This document shows, piece by piece, positions 19,807 through 28,795 of a stretch of 64,000 nt of DNA (the stretch's first letter is position 1; every line of letters begins with the position of its first letter). This stretch comes from Candidatus Pantoea persica (GTDB taxonomy: Bacteria > Pseudomonadota > Gammaproteobacteria > Enterobacterales > Enterobacteriaceae), in NCBI RefSeq assembly GCF_013753875.1, contig NZ_SMDS01000021.1:62001-126000 (forward strand), written 5' to 3'. The notes beneath the pieces were generated by a model that saw nothing but the letters and a program-made list of their open reading frames with translations, searched no databases and was not told the origin of the DNA. The translations under genes were made by a program, and so were the position numbers.

Positions 19807-20022
19807 ATGGCGCTGCCCGTGCTGAAAACGGAACGTCTCTATCGCCAGATCGCCAGTGCGATTATGGATAGCATCAACGCGGCGATTTCGCGTCGGGCGC
19901 GGCGCTACCGCCGGAGCGCGAGCTGGCGAAACAGCTCGGCGTCAGCCGATCCGCGAGGCGCTGATCGCGCTGGATATGACCGGCAGGGTCGATATCCGCA
20001 CTGGCAACGGCGTCTTTGGATA
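19807..20022 (+). pseudogene. GntR-family regulator (UxuR/ExuR-like), N-terminal fragment
   Basis: ATG 19807 starts MALPVLKTERLYRQIASAIM. After a frame change it gives ASGAALPPERELAKQLGVS and, after a second, IREALIALDMTGRVDIRTGNG, the winged helix of GntR-family repressors of hexuronate genes. The gene stops at about 20022, where sequence of an AI-2E-type transporter begins on the other strand; the effector domain is gone. Its place divergent from uxuA suggests it controlled that gene. Confidence 0.8.
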
Positions 20023-20195
20023 ACGATAAACAGCGCCGCCACCAGCGTCGCGTCGTGGACGCTGTTAAGCAGCAGCGCCTGCAGCACCGGCGGGATGCCA
20101 GCGATGATCGGGCCGATGTTGGGGATATAGTTGAGGATAAAGGCCACCACGCCCCATAGCAGCGCAAACTTGATATCGAGCAGATAGAGCGATAG
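20022..20195 (-). pseudogene. AI-2E transporter family (PerM/TqsA-like) internal fragment
   Basis: On the minus strand the frame reads LSLYLLDIKFALLWGVVAF, ILNYIPNIGPIIAGIPPVLQ and ALLLNSVHDATLVAALFIVI. This is the conserved FxxNYIPxxG core of AI-2E exporter-family membrane proteins. It is cut at both ends: on one side by an ABC permease, on the other by a GntR fragment. Only about 58 codons remain. Confidence 0.75.
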
Positions 20196-20506
20196 CCGTT
20201 GCGCTGCAGCGCTAGCGTCCAGTTCTGCGCCGCGATATAGGGCGGCGTCAGGAACGGCACCAGAAACAGCAGATCCCACAGCACGCCGAGCGGCAGCCCG
20301 ACGGCGAGGCTGCACAGCACCACGCCGACGCCCACTTTCAGCGTGCCGCTCCACATAGCCAGTAGCGCGTCGTCGGCGAACAGGCGCGGCAGGGCGCTGA
20401 ACGCGCACTGCCAGCTGCCAGCGCCCAGCTGCGGGAAGATCGCCTGCAGCAAGATGAACAGCGGCGGCAGCGCCAGCAGGATCAGGCCGTTCAGGGCACG
20501 CGACAT
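20190..20506 (-). pseudogene. ABC transporter permease, 3' deleted
   Basis: ATG 20506 overlaps the end of the binding-protein gene and gives RALNGLILLALPPLFILLQA, a hydrophobic segment LLAMWSGTLKVGVGVVLCSL and FLVPFLTPPYIAAQNWTLAL. This is an importer permease of the iron(III)/thiamine/phosphonate type. After QRNGY the sequence switches to an AI-2E transporter core, so two thirds of the permease is missing. It belongs with the binding protein and ATPase upstream; the substrate is undefined. Confidence 0.75.
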
Positions 20507-20507
20507 C

Positions 20508-21468
20508 TTACTGGGCAAACAGCGTCGCGAAGCGCTTCAGCACCGACGCACGGTCGGCATTGCCCGACTGCTGCATCGGCAGCAGCCGAATCTCGGTAAT
20601 CAGCGGACGCTGCGCCGGGATATTTGTGCGCGCCGGCATCAGTCAGGCCTTCGCCACCTGCTTTTATCCCTCGTCAGAGAGCACGTTGTCGATAAACTGC
20701 TTCGCCTCCTGCGCGTGCTGGCTGCTTTTCAGGATCATCAACGGACGCGGCGCGACCATGGTGCCGCTCTCAGGGAAGATCACCTTTACCGCTTCGCCTT
20801 GGGCGATGTTGTTGTAGGTGACGTAGTCTACAGCGCCAAACACTGCGGCTTTAGCTCTCTGCAACACCGGCGTCAGCGCCTGCTCGTTCGGGCCGCTGAT
20901 TGCCATGCCGTTTTCTTTCAGCTGGCGGAACAGCGTCCAGGCCTTTTCGCCTTTGCCGTTTTGCAGGCCCATCAGCAGATCGAGCGACGCGCTGGAGAGC
21001 GCCGGATCAGGCGTGGTGACCTTGTCCTTGAACGCCGGGCCGGTCAGATCCTGCCAGCTTTTCGGCTTCGGTGTGCCGCTCTGGGTATTCCAGACGATGC
21101 CGAGCGCGGAAATACCCTGCGCCACATAGGACGGCGTTTTTAAACGCCGCCGGCACCTTGTCGGCATAGCGACTCTGGTAGGGCAGCAGCTAGCCGCGCT
21201 GCTGCAAAGCTTCGGTGGTATCCCTGGAGGCGGAAATCAGCACGTCGGCCTGCTCCGCTTCCAGCCGCGCCATCACCTTGCCGGTGGTGGCCTGAAAGAC
21301 ATTCACTTTGATGCCGGTCTGCTTTTCGAAGCTGCTCGCCAGGCCTTTCGCCAGCAAGCCGGGGCCGGCAGTGTAAACCGTCAGCGCATGCGCATCATTC
21401 ATCATCACGGCAGCGGTCAGCAGCATCGTCGCTATGGCTCCTGTTTTAACGGGCTTGAGAAAAAGCAC
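20508..21468 (-). pseudogene. ABC importer substrate-binding protein (iron/phosphonate type), broken
   Basis: A GTG at 21468, overlapping the ATPase end by 23 bases, starts LFLKPVKTGAIATMLLTAAV (signal peptide). Then come ALTVYTAGPGLLAKGLASSF, FQATTGKVMARLEAEQADVL, TYNNIAQGEAVKVIFPESGT and a C-terminal TLFAQ. Stops: TAG after LQQRG, where relatives carry Trp; TAA where Gln is expected before KQVAKA; and TGA for Trp before LMPAR. A frameshift falls near 21135. Gene order is ATPase, binding protein, permease. The compound transported cannot be told. Confidence 0.82.
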
Positions 21469-21993
21469 GGGGATCCCCTGAGGTGTGGGTAAAAGAAACC
21501 ACCGGGCCCTGCGCCAGATGGAGTATGCGATCGGCAATAATGTGCGCCTCGTCGCGATCGTGCGTGACGTAGACGGCGGTGGCGCCGGACTGACGCAGCA
21601 GCGCCTTCATGCTGTGCACCAGGCTTTCGAGCAGCGCGCGGTCGAGGTTCGAGAGCGTTTCGTCAAACAGGACGATGGTGGGTTCGGCCACCAGCGCGCG
21701 CCAGCGCTTCGCGGGTTTTTTTCGCGACGCCGCGCATGCACAGCAGAAACGCGACGTTTTCGCCGACGCTCATATGCGGTCAGAGCGCGTAGTCCTGAAA
21801 CACCATGCCGAGCTGGCGCGTTTCCGGCGGCAGCATATGCTGCGCGCTGGCGACGAAGCCGCAGCCGGACGGGCCAGGCAGCGCCAGCGTTTTGCCCGCG
21901 GCGAGCTGCAGCGACAGGTTGTGCAGGATGCGCTGCTGGTTGATCGACCAGCTGACTGCTTTCAGGGGGAATGGGCAGGGAGGCGCGCGTCAT
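21446..21993 (-). pseudogene. ABC importer ATPase, broken and internally deleted
   Basis: From ATG 21993 the pieces in different frames are INQQRILHNLSLQLAAGKTL, PGPSGCGF (Walker A remnant), LPPETRQLGMVFQDYAL, a TGA where Trp is usual, PHMSVGENVAFLL, and LFDETLSNLDRALLESL (Walker B and D-loop). The ABC signature (LSGGQ) is missing and only about 180 codons remain of the usual 230-350. It heads a three-gene importer operon with the two following genes. Confidence 0.8.
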
Positions 21994-22224
21994 CGCTCCG
22001 CTCCAGCCGTAGACGCGGGGGACGGGCAGCTACGCGCGCCTAAAAACTCAGGGACGTCATCAGATAGTTATCCTCTGTGGGACTTTGCTGGCGCGAGTCT
22101 AGGCGGCCATTATGACGAAAAGATGACCAGCAGGGCGGCGACGCAGACGCGTCACGACTCGAAAAGCGGCGCTTATGGTGGCAAGCTGTATAGCAATCTC
22201 CGTCAACCACGAGCGAAATTTGTC

Positions 22225-22992
22225 ATGCCAGACCAACCCGCAGCGGAACCTGCTCATAAAGGCATCGGCTTAACGCTGCTGATTATCTCTATCGTAATGT
22301 ATAACTTCGCCAGCTACCTCACCATCGGGCTACAGCTGGCGGCGTTGCCTGGCCTGGTGCATGAGCAGCTCGTCTACAGCGCCTTCTGGGTAGGGGCCGT
22401 GATCAGCCTGCAATATCTGGCGACGCTGCTGAGCTGCCCGCATGCCGGACGCTACGCCGATATCTGGAGGCCGAAGCGCTTGGTAGTGCTGGGGCTGGCG
22501 GGGGTGCTGATCAGCGGTCTCTGCTATCTGCTGGCCAGCTGGCTCTCCGCCGCGCCCCTCGCCAGCCTGGCGCTGCTGTGCCTCGGACGAGTGATCCTCT
22601 GCGTCGGCCAGAGCTTTACCGGGACCGGCACCTCGCTGTGGGGCGTGGCGCGCGTCGGCTCGCTGCATATCGGCCGCGTCATCTTGTGGAACGGCATCTG
22701 CACCTACGGCGCGATGGCGCTGAGGGCGCCGCTCGGCTTGATGATCTATCGCCAGGGCGGCTTGCTGCTGCTCTCTGCCATCATCATCGCCATCTGCGCG
22801 CTGGAGACCTACATGGCGTTTATGGATCTAGTGCTGGGGATTACCGGTCCGGTGGCGGGATTTATTATGGGCTTCGCGCGGGTGCCGCTGGTCTATCTGC
22901 TGACGGGGCTGCTGGTCTGCCTGGGGCTGTACTGCACGCTGCGTCTTATTCGGCGCACGCCTGAGACGGCGGCGGAGGTGAAAGAGCCATAA
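22225..22992 (+). pseudogene. yhhS: YhhS-type MFS transporter with large in-frame internal deletion
   Basis: ATG 22225 gives MPDQPAAEPAHKGIGL and FNFASYLTIG-like segments of the arabinose-efflux-type MFS protein YhhS (405 residues in E. coli). After IIIAICALET the sequence jumps straight to YMAFMDLVLGITGPVAGFIM, which lies about 150 residues further on in the E. coli protein. The 255-residue product stays in frame but loses roughly five of twelve membrane spans, so transport is very unlikely. SCPHAGRYAD and CLGRVILCVGQ also show Arg/Gly to Cys changes. It lies next to the iol cluster rather than dcrB as in E. coli. Confidence 0.85.
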
Positions 22993-22998
22993 AAAAAC

Positions 22999-23036
22999 GG
23001 CCTCCGACCGAGGCCAAAAATGTGTCTTAAGACACA
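22999..23036. terminator. Bidirectional terminator and palindrome after yhhS
   Basis: GGCCTC (22999-23004) pairs with GAGGCC (23010-23015), preceded by seven A and followed by five A, so it can act in both directions between yhhS and iolI. A perfect 16-bp palindrome, TGTGTCTTAAGACACA, follows at 23021-23036. Confidence 0.75.
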
Positions 23037-23082
23037 GATAAGGGTAGGGCGGCGCGGCGGCCCGTGAGCCGCCGCGCGATGG

Positions 23083-23898
23083 TCAGGCCTGCAGCAGCGC
23101 GATGCTGTGGCGGATCTGGCGTTCGATTTCAGCCGGCGTCCAGCTGTTCAATTCAGAGGAGAACGGCTCGAAGGCGTAGACGCCCTTATAGTCCAGCATC
23201 TCCAGCCGCTTCACCTGCGCCAAGCTGTTCAGCACGTCGCGATCGCTCAGCATAATGCGCTCTTCATCGGTCAGTTCAGCTGTGGCGCGGGTATCTTCCA
23301 CGCCGGAAAGGTGCACCAGCCCAATCATCTCGACGTCGATCTCTGCCGGGAACTCCTGCTCGGCATGCTCGTAGAGATAGTGGTGGAAGGTGTCGATCAC
23401 CAGCTTAAACGGCGCCTGCGCGTCGCGGATCAGCCGCTGCGCCTGTACCGCCGAGCGCAGCGAGCTGACCGGGAAGCCCAGCGGCTCTACCAGTCCCTGT
23501 ACGCCATGTTGCGCAAAGCGCGGCGCGAGCGCGGCGAGCGCCGCCAGCGTGTCGTCCGGCGCAATCGCGACGCCTTCATTGAGTGGGCACATCACCAGCG
23601 CTTTCGCGCCGATCGCCTGCGCGTCCTGCAGTAGCGCGTCTGCCTTCGCCAGCAACGCCTCATCGACGCGGTTGAACGGGTAGAGCGCATTAATGGTCAC
23701 CACCTCGATATGGTATTTCTCCAGCAGCGCGCGCGTCTGTTCATAACTCAGGTCATCGCATACCTTGCCGCTCGGCATGTCATTGCGCAGCTCCACCTTG
23801 TTCAGACCCATACGCTGAACCAGCTGAAAAAAGGCCTCCAGCGACAGACCGGGAGCAATTTTACGGTTAATACAGAAACGGGTTGGATCGATGGCCAT
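23083..23898 (-). CDS. iolI: Inosose isomerase-type TIM-barrel protein
   Basis: The 271-residue protein belongs to the AP-endonuclease-2/xylose-isomerase-like TIM-barrel family and resembles IolI (2-keto-myo-inositol isomerase), which interconverts inososes in myo-inositol catabolism. Metal-site segments visible are GLVEPLGFP, LVIDTFHHYLYEH, IGLVHLSGVEDT and YAFEPFSSELN. ATG 23898 opens MAIDPTRFCINRKIAPGLSL. It lies divergent from iolA with a 405-base shared promoter region and is intact. A related sugar-phosphate isomerase role is possible, but the context supports inositol. Confidence 0.88.
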   Translation of the reverse strand: MAIDPTRFCINRKIAPGLSLEAFFQLVQRMGLNKVELRNDMPSGKVCDDLSYEQTRALLEKYHIEVVTINALYPFNRVDEALLAKADALLQDAQAIGAKALVMCPLNEGVAIAPDDTLAALAALAPRFAQHGVQGLVEPLGFPVSSLRSAVQAQRLIRDAQAPFKLVIDTFHHYLYEHAEQEFPAEIDVEMIGLVHLSGVEDTRATAELTDEERIMLSDRDVLNSLAQVKRLEMLDYKGVYAFEPFSSELNSWTPAEIERQIRHSIALLQA

Positions 23899-24303
23899 GC
23901 TGCGGCTCCTGTAGCTGTGCGAAAAAGTAAAGGAAGTCAGCTGGAGCCAAAGAAAACATTTATTTCATACATAGTGAATTGTGGAATTTAAGAGTTGAGA
24001 TCTGCCTCGCAATAATTTTATATTTCGTGGCAGATCCGTCCAGCTTGTCCTGTTTTATCAGAGGAGATCGCGCATCTACGACGCGCGCTGGTGCCGCCTG
24101 AACGCCTGTCAGCAGGCGGTTTCGCGGCTTGCAGAGGAAAATGCGATCTGCACCGCTAAAAGGAAATTTCGCGGCAAGATTTATTTGAAAAATTAATTTC
24201 ATCTATAATAGCTTTATAGCACGCTTTTGCTCCTGCCCAATCAGACAGCATGGCGTCACGCCAAGGCTCTGCAGGGAAATCACACATTCAAAGAGGCTAC
24301 AAC
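23899..24303. promoter_or_regulatory. Divergent iolI/iolA control region with inverted repeat
   Basis: This is 405 bases of gene-free, partly AT-rich DNA. An inverted repeat TGAAA-N6-TTTCA spans 24186-24201, about 100 bases before iolA. It resembles GGAAA/TTTCA palindromes in front of iolR (27673-27683) and between iolD and iolC (31943-31954) and is a candidate IolR (RpiR-family) operator. An AAAGAGG ribosome site precedes iolA. Confidence 0.45.
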
Positions 24304-25809
24304 ATGACGATCATCGGAAACTTCATTGGCGGTCAGATTACCTACAGCGCCAGCAACGAAACCATTCCCGTCTACGATCCGGCAACCGGCAAAGTGGTGC
24401 GCGAGCTGACGCAGAGTACTGGCGCGGAAGTGGCTGAGGCGATCAACGTCGCGCATCAGGCCTTTCCGGCATGGTCGAAAACCTCGCCGCTGCGCCGCGC
24501 CCGCGTCTTGTTTAACTTCAAAGCCTTAATGGAACAGCATCGTGATGAACTGGCCAAACTGATTGTTTCCGAGCATGGCAAGGTCTGGTCGGATGCGCAG
24601 GGCGAGCTGACGCGCGGCCTCGAAGTAGTGGAGTTCGCCTGCGGCATTCCGCACCTGATCAAAGGCGAATATTCCGCCAGCGTTGGCACCGGCGTCGACA
24701 GCTACTCGCTGATGCAGCCGGTGGGCGTAGTGGCGGGCATTACGCCATTCAACTTCCCGGCGATGGTGCCGCTGTGGATGTTCCCGATCGCGCTCGCCTG
24801 CGGTAACACCTTCGTGCTGAAGCCGCCGGCGCTCGATCCCTCTGCGGCGGTACGCATGGCGGAGCTACTGAAAGAGGCGGGACTGCCGGACGGCGTGTTC
24901 AACGTGGTGCACTCCTCTAACGACGACGCCGAGCAGCTGTATAAAGATCCGTGCATCGCGGCGGTGAGCTTCGTCGGCTCCTCCGGCGTCGCCGAGCATA
25001 TCTACACCACCGCCAGCGCCCACGGCAAACGCGTGCAGGCGTTCGGCGCGGCGAAAAACCACGCCATCGTGATGCCGGACGCCGATCTCTACGCCACCGT
25101 CAACGCCATTATGGGCGGCGCGTTCGGCTCCGCCGGCGAGCGCTGCATGGCGCTGCCGGTAGTGGTTGCGGTCGGCGACGATACCGCCGACAAGCTGATT
25201 GCGCGCCTGACGCCGCTGATCAAGGCGCTGCGCGTCGGTCCCGGCATTAACCAGGGCGAAGAAGAGAATGATATGGGGCCGGTGGTGTCGGCCGCGCACC
25301 AGAAAAAGGTGCTGGGCTATATCGACAAGGGCGAGCAGGAGGGCGCGAAGCTGGTGGTCGACGGCCGCAACTTCCAGGTGCCGGGCCACGCTGAGGGTTA
25401 CTACGTCGGTGGCACGCTGTTCGATAATGTGACCTCAGAGATGACCATCTGGCGCGAAGAGATTTTCGGGCCGGTGCTGAGCATTATGCGCGCGCCGGAC
25501 TACGCCAGCGCGCTGCAGCTGGTGAACAGCCACGAGTTCGGCAATGGCAGCGCCATTTTTACCAGCAACGGCCACACCGCGCGCGAGTTTGTGCAGGATG
25601 TGGAGGTGGGCATGGTGGGCGTCAACGTGCCGGTACCGGTGCCGATGGCGTTTCTCAGCTTCGGCGGCTGGAAGCGCTCGGTGTTCGGCGCGCTGAATGT
25701 CCATGGCCCGGACGGCGTGCGTTTCTATACCCGCATGAAAACCGCCACGGCGCGCTGGCCGAGCGGCCAGCAGACGGTGTCGGAATTCAGCATGCCGACC
25801 CTGAGCTAA
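24304..25809 (+). CDS. iolA: Methylmalonate-semialdehyde dehydrogenase (CoA-acylating)
   Basis: The product is 501 residues of the MmsA/IolA branch of aldehyde dehydrogenases. It converts malonate semialdehyde to acetyl-CoA, the last step of inositol catabolism. Visible are the NAD-binding TPFNFPAMVPLWMFP, SFVGSSGVAEHIY, FGAAKNHAIVMPDAD and the catalytic Cys in GSAGERCMALPV (about residue 283). ATG 24304 (MTIIGNFIGG) has an AGAGG site; a longer frame from 24250 lacks one. iolB follows after 82 bases in the same direction. Fully intact. Confidence 0.96.
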   Translation: MTIIGNFIGGQITYSASNETIPVYDPATGKVVRELTQSTGAEVAEAINVAHQAFPAWSKTSPLRRARVLFNFKALMEQHRDELAKLIVSEHGKVWSDAQGELTRGLEVVEFACGIPHLIKGEYSASVGTGVDSYSLMQPVGVVAGITPFNFPAMVPLWMFPIALACGNTFVLKPPALDPSAAVRMAELLKEAGLPDGVFNVVHSSNDDAEQLYKDPCIAAVSFVGSSGVAEHIYTTASAHGKRVQAFGAAKNHAIVMPDADLYATVNAIMGGAFGSAGERCMALPVVVAVGDDTADKLIARLTPLIKALRVGPGINQGEEENDMGPVVSAAHQKKVLGYIDKGEQEGAKLVVDGRNFQVPGHAEGYYVGGTLFDNVTSEMTIWREEIFGPVLSIMRAPDYASALQLVNSHEFGNGSAIFTSNGHTAREFVQDVEVGMVGVNVPVPVPMAFLSFGGWKRSVFGALNVHGPDGVRFYTRMKTATARWPSGQQTVSEFSMPTLS

Positions 25810-25891
25810 GCGCAGCTGAGGGTTACGATCGCTGCAGGCCGCGGCGACGCGCCTGTAGCGACTTGTTTTCAGGCTAAAAAGGAGAGTGGGG

Positions 25892-26707
25892 ATGTCTTTA
25901 CTTGCAAAAGCGCAGCAGCCGGACGGCCAGGGACGCATTCAGCACATTACCCCGGAAAGCGCGGGCTGGCGCTATGTCGGCTTTGATGCCTATCTGCTGA
26001 AAAAGGGCGAAACCCTGCGTCTGAGCAGCGGTGATAAAGAGCTTTGCTTGGTGCTGGTGGCGGGGCTGGCCTCGGTAAAAACGCGCCATGCGGAGTTTCC
26101 CGGCATCGGCAAACGCATGTCGCCCTTTGAGCGCACGCCGCCCTATTCCGTGTACGTGCCGCACGGCGACGAGGTGGAAATCGTTGCCGACAGCGATCTA
26201 GAACTGGCGGTGTGCAATGCGCCCAGCCAGGGCAACTTGCCGGCGCGGCTGATTGCGCCTGCCGACGTCGGCGTGGAGCGGCGCGGTAAGGGCCGCAACA
26301 AGCGGCTGGTGCACAATATTCTGCCGGATGACAAACCGGCCGACAGCCTGCTGGTGGTGGAGGTCTATACCTATGAGGGCGACACTAGCTCGTATCCCAG
26401 CCACAAGCACGATCATGAGCAGAGCGACGCGGAAACCTACCTGGAAGAGACCTACTACCACCGTTTCGATCCCGAGCAGGGCTTTGCCATGCAGCGCGTC
26501 TATACCGACGACCGCAGCCTGGATGAGTGTATGGCGCCCTATAACCGCGACGTGGTGACGGTGCCGCGAGGCTACCATCCGGTCGCCACGCTCGCCGGCT
26601 ATAACAACTACTACCTGAACGTCATGGCAGGCCCAGTACGCCTGTGGAAGTTCACCTGGGAGAAAGACCACGCCTGGGTCAACAGCGATAACTATCCGCG
26701 CGACTAG
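25892..26707 (+). CDS. iolB: 5-deoxy-glucuronate isomerase
   Basis: The product is 271 residues, the usual IolB length. The cupin-type KduI/IolB fold shows the metal-binding His/Glu cluster in YPSHKHDHEQSDAETYLEE and later VPRGYHPVATLAGYNNYYLN. IolB isomerises 5-deoxy-D-glucuronate to 2-deoxy-5-keto-gluconate. AAGGAG at 25879-25884 fits ATG 25892; a GTG six bases earlier is less likely. It lies downstream of iolA and ends at a bidirectional terminator. Intact. Confidence 0.96.
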   Translation: MSLLAKAQQPDGQGRIQHITPESAGWRYVGFDAYLLKKGETLRLSSGDKELCLVLVAGLASVKTRHAEFPGIGKRMSPFERTPPYSVYVPHGDEVEIVADSDLELAVCNAPSQGNLPARLIAPADVGVERRGKGRNKRLVHNILPDDKPADSLLVVEVYTYEGDTSSYPSHKHDHEQSDAETYLEETYYHRFDPEQGFAMQRVYTDDRSLDECMAPYNRDVVTVPRGYHPVATLAGYNNYYLNVMAGPVRLWKFTWEKDHAWVNSDNYPRD

Positions 26708-26728
26708 CGGCCGCGTTCAGAAATGAAA

Positions 26729-26755
26729 AAGGGCAACCACAGGGTTGCCTTTTTA
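26729..26755. terminator. Bidirectional terminator between iolB and iolR
   Basis: GGCAACC (26732-26738) pairs with GGTTGCC (26743-26749) around ACAG. It is flanked by AAAAAG on the left and TTTTT on the right, serving the convergent iolB and iolR. Confidence 0.88.
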
Positions 26756-26771
26756 CTGCTAAAAACAGTCC

Positions 26772-27611
26772 TCAGACGCTGGCGTTATTTAACGCCAGCG
26801 ACACCGCCAGCGTCTGCGCCAGGCAGAGCGAGGCGACCTGCGAGCGGAAGCCGTCTACCTGCGCTTCCCGCACCACAAAGCAGACGTCGCTGAACGCCGC
26901 CAGCGGGCTGACCTGGCTGTCGGTAATGGCGATTTGATGCGCGTCGAGCTTCGCGCCCATCTCCACCAGTTCCACCGCTTCGCGCGCGTAGGGTGAATAG
27001 CTGATGGCGATCACTACGTCTTTGGGGGTCACCAGACTGAACTGCTCGGTGAACATGCCGCCGAGTCCGTCAATCAGGAAGGCACGGCGCTCCAGATGGC
27101 GCAACGCGTAAACGAGATAGGAGGCGACGCTGAACGAGCGGCGCAGGCCGATCACATAGATATTCTCGGCGTCCTTCATCAGCTGCACTGCCTTGTTCAG
27201 CTGGTCGGGATTGACCTGCATCGCCAGCTGCTGCAGCGCCTGGCTGTTGACCATGGTAAAGACGTTGAGGATTTCCGCCGGGCTTTCCGGCGAGGAGGTG
27301 GCGTCATCGGTAGCGGTTTGACGGAACAGGCGCGCGCGTTCGGTATAGTTGACCGTCTCTTCCATCAGATGCTGACGGAAAACCTGTTTCATTTCGTTAA
27401 AGCCGCTGAAGCCAAAGGCGTTGGCGAAGCGGATCAGCGTGGAAGGCGGCACGTCCGCCTGCGCGGCGATTGAGGCCACAGTATCAAAGGCAATGCAGTT
27501 GCTGTTATCGAGAATATAACGTGCCACCTGCTTCAGGCGCTTGCTCAGCGTTTCGTAGCGGCGACGAATATCATCCTGTAACAGGGATAGCTGGGTAGGG
27601 GTATTGGTCAT
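26772..27611 (-). CDS. iolR: RpiR-family repressor of the inositol genes
   Basis: The 279-residue protein has the RpiR layout: an N-terminal helix-turn-helix domain (FDTVASIAAQADVPPSTLIR) and a C-terminal sugar-isomerase (SIS) domain (AENIYVIGLRRSFSVASYLV, KDVVIAISYSPYAREAVELV). RpiR-type IolR represses inositol genes in Salmonella and relatives and is released by a pathway intermediate. It lies inside the cluster between iolB and iolE. A GAAAATTTC-centred palindrome about 60 bases before its start suggests autoregulation. Intact, which implies inositol use is still regulated. Confidence 0.9.
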   Translation of the reverse strand: MTNTPTQLSLLQDDIRRRYETLSKRLKQVARYILDNSNCIAFDTVASIAAQADVPPSTLIRFANAFGFSGFNEMKQVFRQHLMEETVNYTERARLFRQTATDDATSSPESPAEILNVFTMVNSQALQQLAMQVNPDQLNKAVQLMKDAENIYVIGLRRSFSVASYLVYALRHLERRAFLIDGLGGMFTEQFSLVTPKDVVIAISYSPYAREAVELVEMGAKLDAHQIAITDSQVSPLAAFSDVCFVVREAQVDGFRSQVASLCLAQTLAVSLALNNASV

Positions 27612-27672
27612 TACTTCGGCCCGTTAAAAAAGAAACATGGCTGGATAATGAGCGCTATAGTATCAGATGAAC

Positions 27673-27683
27673 GGAAAATTTCA
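27673..27683. promoter_or_regulatory. Candidate IolR operator upstream of iolR
   Basis: GGAAAATTTCA, with a palindromic GAAAATTTC core at 27674-27682, lies about 60 bases before the iolR start. It matches the GGAAATATTTCA at 31943-31954. Operator function is inferred. Confidence 0.35.
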
Positions 27684-27841
27684 TTTGTTTGCGCTCAACG
27701 CGGGCTTTATTTCGTGGGTTTATGAATTACCTCACATAATGCAGGGAATCGGAGGGGAAAAGAGGTGAAAACCTAGAGATAAAGCGGATCTGAATGATCC
27801 TGCGCGCTGCAGCGACGCGCAAGACGGCGCGGGAAAAAGCG

Positions 27842-28738
27842 TTACAGGCCGGCATGCTCGCGAATATATTTGCGAGCCTTGACTGCATATTCGAACGGAT
27901 TGGCCAGCGCCGGATCCTGCTCGGCCTCAACCACCATCCAGCCACGATAGCCGTAGTCATCGAGGATTTTAAACACCGGTTGGAAGTCGATCACGCCGTC
28001 GCCCGGCACGGTGAAGGTGCCTTTTTTCACGCCGTCAAGAAAGCACAGATGCTGGTCGCGCACCTGTACCACCACCTCGTCACGCACGTCTTTGAGATGG
28101 ACATGGAAAATACGCGGCAGATATTTTTGCAGCACGTCGAGCATCGCCTGCTGCGACCCTTCGGAGTAGTAGATATGGCCGGTATCGTAGAGCAGACCGA
28201 CGTTATCGTTGGTCAGTGCCATAAAGCGGTCGATCTCCTCCACGGTCTGAATGCCGGTGCCCATATGGTGATGCAGCGTCACGCGCATCCCCTTCGCGGC
28301 GGCGATCTCTGCCAGTTCGTTGTAGCCTTCCGCCGTCAGACGCCACTCCTTGTTGCTGAAGATCGGCTTCTGCTCCAGCACCGGCAGCGTAGTGCCCTGA
28401 ATGCTTTTGCTCTGCTCGGAACAGCCGATCACGCGCGCGCCCATGGCGTGCAGGAAGTTCACATGGTTAACGAACTCGCCGATGGTTTTCGCCTTGTTGC
28501 CGCTGGCGAAAAAGGTGCTGAACCAGGCGTTGCAGATCTCGATACCGCGAATCTCAAGCATCGGCTTCAGGATGGCCGGATCGCGCGGGTATTTGCTGCC
28601 CACTTCGCTGCCGGTAAAGCCCGCCAGCGCCATCTCGCTCACCGTCTGTTGAAAGGTGTTCTCTTTGCCCAGCTCCGGCATGTCGTCGTTGGTCCAGCCA
28701 ATCGGCGCGATAGCCAGTTTTACGTGCTCTTTGTTCAT
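27842..28738 (-). CDS. iolE: Myo-inosose-2 dehydratase
   Basis: The 298-residue IolE protein, a TIM-barrel metalloenzyme, converts scyllo-inosose to 3,5/4-trihydroxycyclohexa-1,2-dione. It starts [20 protein letters not shown] and has the family segments [47 protein letters not shown] and [11 protein letters not shown]. It lies 57 bases after iolG on the minus strand, in the order iolD-iolG-iolE, so one operon of these three is likely. Intact. Confidence 0.96.
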   Translation of the reverse strand: MNKEHVKLAIAPIGWTNDDMPELGKENTFQQTVSEMALAGFTGSEVGSKYPRDPAILKPMLEIRGIEICNAWFSTFFASGNKAKTIGEFVNHVNFLHAMGARVIGCSEQSKSIQGTTLPVLEQKPIFSNKEWRLTAEGYNELAEIAAAKGMRVTLHHHMGTGIQTVEEIDRFMALTNDNVGLLYDTGHIYYSEGSQQAMLDVLQKYLPRIFHVHLKDVRDEVVVQVRDQHLCFLDGVKKGTFTVPGDGVIDFQPVFKILDDYGYRGWMVVEAEQDPALANPFEYAVKARKYIREHAGL

Positions 28739-28795
28739 CTGTTTAATCCCGACAGGTCAGGGCGGCGGCCGCCGCCCACAAGGAAAGGGAAACGC

